A stretch of 64,000 nucleotides of DNA, from assembly GCA_034638255.1 (NCBI GenBank), contig JAWPGT010000019.1, positions 1 to 64,000 on the forward strand, in the 5' to 3' direction. The notes below the pieces were generated by a model. The model was not told the DNA's origin and searched no databases. It saw only the letters and a list, made by a program, of their open reading frames with translations. Both the position numbers and the translations under genes were made by a program. Source of the stretch: Coprinus comatus. Lineage: Eukaryota; Basidiomycota; Agaricomycetes; Agaricales; Agaricaceae. Shown one piece after another: positions 57,760 to 64,000 of the stretch (the first letter of the stretch is position 1; each line of letters starts with the position of its first letter).

Positions 57760-57908
57760 AGAGTGATACCTCTGTGTCTGCAGCAGGCATGAGTCTCTAG
57801 TTAAGAGCTATACCACTATAATTGGCCCGTGCTGACTTGCTCCGTCACGTGATATCCATCACCACATCGACCAAAGAACTTTTGTGTCTCTCTTCGCTGT
57901 GCAATACC

Positions 57909-58656
57909 ATGTCCACTGAAAACGACCCATTCTATCTTAGGTATGTGTTCTTGCCATCGTGTCTCTATGCTCTCTGACGTATTTACAGATACTAGTATGT
58001 CCATCATACCTAAATGATTCTTCCTATTTGACCGATTGGCTTCAGCACTGGCCACTCTGGAAAGCATGGCCATGAGTTCCTAGAGTTTGAATACTCACAT
58101 GGACGTCTGCGATACGCCAACAACTCCAACTACCGAAATGACAGTTTGATTCGCAAAGAAAGTACGCGTCAACTCTCCTTGTACTTGACCATGTATTAAG
58201 CTCTTCTTAGTGTGGATCGGTCCTTTGGTTGTAAAGGAGCTCAAGCGTATTATCGAATCCAGTGAAATTGTAAAGTGTGTGCTTTGACATGCGCGTCTAG
58301 TGCCGTCCTCTGACAGCAATCTATAGGGAAGATGACACCAACTGGCCCAAGAAGAACATCGTTGGAAAACAGGAGCTTGAAATTCGCGTCGGCAACGATC
58401 ACATTTCCTTCGAGGTAAACGCCCAAATACTTCTGCCAAGACCACCTGCTCATAAATCCCCTAGACCGCCAAGATTGGCTCCCTGGTTGATATTTCAGAC
58501 AGCGAGGATCCTGAAGGACTTCGCGTCTTCTACTACCTTGTCCAAGATCTCAAGGTTCGCCATAATGCCCCGATACCCATTTTTGTTTTCTAACGCCTCT
58601 TTCAGTGCTTGATCTTCTCTCTCATCTCTTTGCATTTCAAGATCAAGCCTATATAA
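57909..58656 (+). CDS. MAGO: Mago nashi, exon junction complex core
   Basis: Mago with Y14 locks the exon junction complex onto spliced mRNA. Seven exons: 57909-57940, 57989-57994, 58046-58161, 58211-58274, 58327-58414, 58465-58554, 58606-58656. Translation includes [90 protein letters not shown] and [13 protein letters not shown], which is Mago from end to end. Exon 2 is only six nucleotides (ATACTA), needed to form RYYTG. Full length for the family (about 148 residues). The substitution [11 protein letters not shown] for the usual AYV.. segment is minor. Confidence 0.92.
57989..57994 (+). other. 6 nt microexon of mago
   Basis: ATACTA between TTTACAG and GTATGT. Flanking introns are 48 and 51 bp. 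It supplies two tyrosine codons (split across junctions) of the invariant RYY motif. Confidence 0.82.
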
Positions 58657-58665
58657 ATGAATAGT

Positions 58666-59059
58666 TCCTAGTCGAGGTCTACGTGACAGACGGAATGGAG
58701 GTGAGTGATCACCTCCGGATCGGATTTGCTTTTGCTGGCAAGTCGTCCATACTTGTAGTGCCGTTGCGCTGGCGCTGACTATCCTTGTTTAGAATATTGC
58801 CGATTCTGGTTGGTGGATGCTCGTCAAGAAAGCCTGCACCCTTATTCTTAGGTTTGTTAGTTTCATGACGCTCAGTCATTTGCGCCGTTCTCACGTACTT
58901 GTAGAAAATTTTGTTGCTTCTGTACTACATACCCAATCAGACATCTGAAACCGTGGAGTTGTTGATGTCGTACGTGACGTTATAGCTTGAGATATCTCTT
59001 CGTACCACAGAAAAGCTGGCCTTCCACAGCAATAAAAATTGGTACTCCTGTACTCTGTA
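58666..59059 (+). CDS. Possible small gene of unknown function
   Basis: Open pieces joined by plausible introns read VEVYVTDGMENIADSGWWML, VKKACTLILRKILLLLYYI and NQTSETVELLMSEKLAFHSN. One segment, ILLLLYYI, is strongly hydrophobic. Start and end are uncertain: no ATG upstream fits well and the last exon could extend beyond TAA at 59057. I do not recognise it. It may be a short membrane-associated protein or an unspliced relic between mago and the kinase gene. Confidence 0.3.
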
Positions 59060-59256
59060 AGACGATAATCTGTCCATCTGTGCCTGCTGCAGATCCACGA
59101 GGTAAGATAGAATTATTTGTAGGTGTAGTGTGAGGATGCCGACCGATGCCGATGCTGACTAAGAAACGCGGTTGAAGTTGCAAAACCCTATTTGGTACAA
59201 TTGCGAACCAGTCGAATTATGCATCGACCCTCGCTTGTTCCTCTCCCACACACTCC

Positions 59257-60425
59257 ATGGACTACACTACATTTGCTGGTAAGTACCGTCTCGAGGAGGA
59301 AATAGCAAATGGTGGTTGTGGTCAGTACTCTGCTTGCTCCTCAGCTACTGCCGCCTAACCCCGCGTTTGCTCTTCTCCAGGTACTGTCTTCCTGGGTGTC
59401 CACACCGTTGCTGGCAAGGAAGTAGCTATCAAGATAGAACCCGCTCTGGCACGCAATAGCCCTCTAAAGCAGGAATCAAAGATATACAAGATGCTTATGG
59501 GCGGTCCTGGTGTACCATGGATTATGTGGTCAGGAAAACAGGGAGACTACAATGTTATGATCATCGATCTCATGGGTCCTTCACTCGAGGACCTATTCAA
59601 GATGTGCAACAGACACTTCTCTATGAAGACTGTTCTGCTACTTGCAGACCAATTGGTGGGTATCCTTGTTTCATGGGCGCTTGATTTCACTGATCTCTTT
59701 GGTCCTTGCTTATTCAGATTTCGCGTATCGAATTCATTCATAGCAAAAATTTTGTCCACCGAGACATTAAACCCGCAAACTTTGTTATGGGAACTGGAAA
59801 AAATGCCCATCTGGTAAACGTCATAGACTTTGGTCTAGCCAAGAAGTTCAGAGACTCGAGAACCAATCATATTCCATACAAGCAAGAAAATATCCATGGT
59901 GTCGGAACATCACTTTTCGCTGCTATCAACACTCACCTCGGCATTGAAGCCTCTAGAAGGGACGATTTGGAATCACTAGCCTACATGCTCATTTACTTTA
60001 TCCGTGGTACTCTACCGTGGCGGAAACTCCGGGCACCAAACACACCACCCCCACCCGAAATCTCCGACGTTACACAACCTAATCCTAATTACAACCCTAT
60101 ATCCGCCACTTGGGATCTTATTCGAGACTCGAAACTGGATCATGAAGAACTCCTAACTGTTGGTCTTCCTCCTGAGTTTGACGTGTTATATAAATACGCT
60201 AGGGGACTCGAATTCGATGATCTACCTGACTACGAGGGACTTAGAAGGCTGTTTAAAGATTTGGGGGAGCGTATGGGGATTGAGTATGATGGTGTTTATG
60301 ACTGGACAGTATCTAAAGGATCATCAAGCAAGACTTCACATGCACGCTCTCATGCTACACGGAGTATTAGTGAAGGAAACGGAAGGAGACGTAATTGCGA
60401 GGCTTGTAATGCCAAAAGACGGTAG
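59257..60425 (+). CDS. Divergent casein kinase 1 family protein kinase
   Basis: Ser/Thr kinase of the CK1 group. Start MDYTTFAGKYRLEEEI. The glycine loop reads ANGGCGTVFLG instead of the usual GSGSFGDIYLG. VAIKIEP holds the catalytic lysine; GDYNVMIIDLMGPSLEDLF is the CK1 hallmark; HRDIKPANFV and VIDFGLAKKFRD carry the catalytic loop and DFG. The activation segment reads GVGTSLFAAINTHLGIEASR where canonical CK1 has GTARYASINTHLG. Two introns (about 59320-59380 and 59657-59719). The C-terminal tail is short and basic, without the double cysteine used for palmitoylation in yeast Yck1/Yck2. Active residues are kept, so probably an active but diverged paralogue. Confidence 0.88.
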
Positions 60426-61656
60426 TGACTGTTGAGACTTGTGCACTGGATTTTTCTTGCTAGTGACTTGTGCATCAAGGCGCGAGCCATTTCACCCGGT
60501 GTTCTTTTTTTTTACGCCTATACTTTTCTGTGGCGTATTTCGCCGTTGTTGGTTTTTGAGCTGCTTTTTTGTGGTTCTTTCCCCATTACCTCACAACGGC
60601 ATGACGAAGATCCGACAAGTTGCATATCCGTATGCTTCTTCCTCTCTCACACCTTCCTCCCCTTATCCATTCTCTTGCAATGCTCCACTGCCACTTTTGG
60701 AGTATTGAGCGTTTCCTTTGCTTTTGGTTTTTCCGCCACGATTTGAGGCGGGCCCAGGTTCTGGTTCTGGTTCTCTGATTCTAGTATTGGTGTCGGCGAT
60801 GGTTTTACCACCCCATGTTTTTTTTTGGCTATTGACGAGATGATCTCGTGGGCTTCTATGACAGAAGCTCCTCTTCTGGGTTTGGGTTCTTGGTTTTGGC
60901 TGATTTTTGTTGCCTCCATATTCCCGGACTGTTTCTATCACAACTTTTGAACTGCTTGTTTTTTTTCTGTTTCGTTGTTTCACGAACCCTCCCCACATGT
61001 CTGTTTTTTGCACCACTGCATCCCTAACTGCATCTATCCTGCAATTTTTCTATTTTCTTCATGTGCATATAATATATCCATGGTTGTTTTCCTGAATCGC
61101 CTTTGTAATGCTATCGTTCCCGATTCCCTATTCTTGATTCCCTATTTTTTGTTTGGAAATAACGTTGTATTTTCTAGTTATCTTTTTGTGTTTCCGTTTC
61201 TATTTCAGTAGTACTTTTTAAAGAAATTAAATCATGTTGAAACATATAGAAAAATGAAAAAAATGATTTTTTTGGGAGTTTGTTGGAAGTCGAAGGAATT
61301 GCTGAGATAATCTTGTGTTTTGAACCGCTTCTCTAACCTCCATCACCAATAACTCGGTACAACCAAAAACAGGAGTCTCTTGTGTCCTACGGAGCAACAG
61401 GTTAAAAAATACCCACCACGCCCAGAGTCAAAGCTTCAGATCCTGACTTGACCGAGTGACCTTTGGAAAGCACACAACACAAATTATTACTCTTTTGTCA
61501 CACAAACACATAACCCTTGGACGGACACTTGATCCTTGACCTCTTGCTCTATTGAATTTAACCTCGCGTTTACTTTAAACCATCACCACCACCAACACAT
61601 CCAATAACCAACAAAACCTCCAAAAACACGAACAAGCTGGAGGAGGGGATGAAAAA
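60426..61656. other. Intergenic, no gene seen
   Basis: About 1.2 kb, T-rich on the plus strand, between the kinase stop and the EAF3 start. Minus-strand open frames of 90-117 codons (60647-61016) consist of lysine/proline-rich low complexity and overlap each other in different frames; judged spurious. Likely long 3' UTR and the EAF3 promoter. Confidence 0.5.
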
Positions 61657-62991
61657 ATGACATCTAATACAAACACAGAAATAACTTTTGACAGCAATGA
61701 ACGCGTTTTATGTTATCATGGACCACTTATCTATGAAGCCAAAGTATTAAAACAACCTGTTGTTTTAGAAGATTCGAATGCACCTTCTGGAATTGGTGGA
61801 ACACATTATTATGTTCATTATAAAGGATGGAAACAAACGTACGTGCCCTTTTTTCTTCTCTTCCTTTTCTTTTTTCCCGCGATTTCGATTTCGATGTCTT
61901 TTTTATCATTTCCGTTCTCTGAACATATAATAGGTGGGATGAATGGGTACCAGCATCACGTCTTTTGAAACTAAACGAAACAAATCTCATACTTCAAAAA
62001 AATCTTCAACAATCAGCAGCAAGTCAAAGTGGTACAGGAGGTCATGGTGGTTCTTTATCATCTGCAAATAAAAGTCATGGTGGTGTTGGTGGTGGTAATA
62101 AAAGTTCTAGTGGTAGAGGTGGTGGTAGTAGAAAAGATGGTGTTGGTGGTGGTGGTATTGGTGGTGGTACTAGCGGAGGTGGTGGTGGTGGAACTAGAGG
62201 AACAAAGAGATCTAGAGAGGAAGATGACGCCGGGAGGAAACCTGAGATGAAGTTGAATGTTCCGGAAGCGCTTAAGATTGTTTTGGTGGATGATTGGGAA
62301 GCTATTACGAAGAACAATCAGGTGGGCGTTTTCTTCCACGTTTTTCTTCTTGTATGAGATACTGAACAGACCAAAATCGTCGTGTAGATTGTCTCATTAC
62401 CGCGTAAACCAACAGTTCAGGAATTACTAGAACAATGGCAAGAATATATGTTGAAAATGGATCCTAAACCAGCTCATCTACGTGAACCGAAACTTGTCTT
62501 ACCAACTATAGTTTCTGGTCTTACATGTTATTTTGATCGTTCGTTGGGAGCAAATTTGTTGTATAGGTTTGAAAGACCTCAATATGCGAGTGTTAGGAAA
62601 CAGTATATTACGGGTTCACATGTTATTGTTGGACAGGAGAAGGAGATGAGTCAAATTTATGGAGCTGAACATTTTTTGAGAATGATCGGTATGTTTATGT
62701 TCTTTCTCTTTCCCTCGCATACGTAACTAAACCGGTTTTTTGAAAACAGTTTCGCTTCCTCAAATGATTGCAAGTTCTACATTGGATACGGAGAGTGTTC
62801 ATTTGATAAAGGATTACGTGAATGAATTATTGTTGTACGTTCTGTCTCCTTTTTTTGCATACTCTTCACAGTTGTGATTGACGCCATATATCATTTTTTT
62901 TACAAGGTGGATGGCAGATGAACGTGAGAGACTGTTCATGGCTGAATACCCTTCTGCCAGCTTGCCATATCAGAATGTGTCAAGATCGTAG
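61657..62991 (+). CDS. EAF3: EAF3/MRG15-like chromodomain protein
   Basis: Reader of H3K36 methylation in NuA4 and Rpd3S complexes. The chromo barrel spans an intron: [29 protein letters not shown], then [18 protein letters not shown] glycine-rich linker of about 60 residues with GGV/GGG runs (62030-62200) follows, then KRSREEDD. The MRG domain includes [84 protein letters not shown] and [16 protein letters not shown]. Four introns, some with pyrimidine-rich ends. All core aromatic residues appear present. The linker is GGT/GGN-repeat DNA and likely length-variable. Confidence 0.92.
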
Positions 62992-63500
62992 ACGGGGGGT
63001 TTTCTCCGTTCGTTTGCTTTTTGTTCTGTTATTTTGTATTCTATTTTTTGTTATGGCTATTTTGTGAATTTTACTTGCCTTTCTTCTCCTAGGAATTTAC
63101 GATAATTTGTGCCAGTGGAGGAAGAACCAAGAACTAAAGAGAGATGCTTAACCAACGCCCAACGTTCAAACTTTGACAGTTGTTTATGACAAGACCTGGG
63201 CAAAACCACTGGGCTTTAAAGTTACGGCAGAGCATCCGCCCAGATGTTTATGAAACACCTAAAACCTCGGCAATGATTAATCATCGCAGCAAGGACTAGC
63301 GAAGGAGTTCTCCTTTAACTGACAGATTCCAACAAGGGTGGCCCTACCTTCTGAAGAAATCATTCTTTTGAACATGAATGGGTGACACGCTGGCATTCCA
63401 TGATATTTGGTTGCCCAATGCGTTGCCCCAAATTGACATACAATATATCAACCGTCTGAACAGTCAACTACATATACGACAACCTTAGCCCTCCCCATCT
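62992..63500. other. Intergenic, no gene seen
   Basis: 3' flank of EAF3; no credible ORF or repeat. Confidence 0.5.
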
Positions 63501-63509
63501 TATTAATAC

Positions 63510-63950
63510 TCTACGGACAAAATCTGACGAAATCATGAAATTTCTGATGCTAATTGTCCATCTTCCAACGTCAATGCATTGCCACAAACCCGAAAGTGTT
63601 GGCTAAACTGTTCAGAGGTCGCCATCAAGCAATATTCATTCTGTTCGTTAGTGAGTTACCATTTTTAAGAAAGGGTTTCTTACTCCAGATTCCTGACATA
63701 TGTCACCGCTAGGTTACAATGTACCCAAAATACCTGCTTCTAAGTACGTTATGTCTAGTTCTTGTCCCTTCTCCCAAGGAATTCCCATCTGCCGAGAAGG
63801 AGCTATTATATATGATGTACATGAGTGTGCCATTAACTTGCTGTGACAGGCACTTAAAAGAGGTTTAACTAAACTCACTTCCGACATCTTCCTTCTCCAC
63901 TCTTCAATCACAGAGATCTGTAAATTGTCCACCTCACGAAGGATATGCAT
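63510..63950 (-). CDS. Possible small spliced gene, unidentified
   Basis: A minus-strand ATG at 63950 opens MHILREVDNLQISVIEEWRR. A GTGAGT..CGGCAG intron (about 63878-63789) would join KMSE to MGIPWEKGQELDITYLEA. Further borders (GTATTT.., GTAAGA..) suggest more exons, one reading MATSEQFSQHFRVCGNAL near 63623. Several joinings are possible and I could not choose one. It may also be the 3' part of a gene entering from the right. Product not recognised. Confidence 0.3.
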
Positions 63951-64000
63951 GATCCTTCAATCGAGATTGTTAATCATCTAGAGTCTGTTCGACTGTAGGT

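Noticed and set aside
60647..61016. Overlapping minus-strand frames in the CK1-EAF3 intergenic region
   Set aside because: Low-complexity, in two overlapping frames, with no start context or family match.
62029..62357. Alternative frames in the EAF3 glycine linker
   Set aside because: All frames of GGT repeats stay open; only the frame joining the chromo and MRG domains is real.

Overview
The window is nuclear DNA of a fungus, most likely an Agaricomycete basidiomycete. The evidence is protein genes split by many 45-60 bp introns (GT..AG with CTAAC/CTGAC-like branch sites), a KDZ transposase carrying a CxC2 cysteine cluster, a DIRS-type tyrosine-recombinase retroelement, and host proteins that read as basidiomycete orthologues. 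No rRNA, tRNA or CRISPR was recognised. Species cannot be assigned from the sequence alone.

The left 39.5 kb is a transposon graveyard. From 1 to 10.1 kb a young LINE (ORF2 intact) sits inside a Ty1/copia element, which itself appears to sit inside an older, 5'-truncated LINE of the same family. From 10.55 to 25.14 kb a pair of nearly identical inverted repeats encloses a KDZ transposase gene, a TE-associated unknown gene, a captured HSA-domain fragment of an SNF2/STH1 remodeller, a complete but mutated DIRS-like element (gag, RT/RNase H, tyrosine recombinase) and an AT-hook gene. From 25 to 39.5 kb lie decayed sequences: an ankyrin-like remnant, an intron-containing NOP4/RBM28 pseudogene, a decayed Ty3/gypsy element, two solo copia LTRs with exact 5 bp target duplications, one LTR plus primer site of the same family, and several inverted repeats. 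About 4.2 kb here (about 34.97-39.20 kb) contains no CG dinucleotide at all, which points to cytosine methylation followed by deamination.

The right 24.5 kb (39.5-64 kb) is compact housekeeping DNA: a PRP43-type DEAH helicase gene that lacks its N-terminus and the DEAH box, NOC1/MAK21, a Rho GTPase, a Rua1_C zinc-binding regulator, a p24 cargo receptor, an unknown low-complexity protein, a GVP36-like BAR protein, valyl-tRNA synthetase, mitochondrial uS10, SUS1/ENY2, Mago nashi, a divergent casein kinase 1 and an EAF3/MRG15 chromodomain protein. Many of these act in RNA metabolism (ribosome assembly, export, exon-junction complex, translation) or chromatin. Several pairs are head-to-head with very short shared promoters.

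The items most worth a second look are the DEAH-less PRP43, the 6 nt microexon in mago and 12 nt microexon in the p24 gene, the large KDZ-bounded composite with captured host DNA, the LINE 3' hairpin supported by a compensatory base change, and the CpG-free tract.
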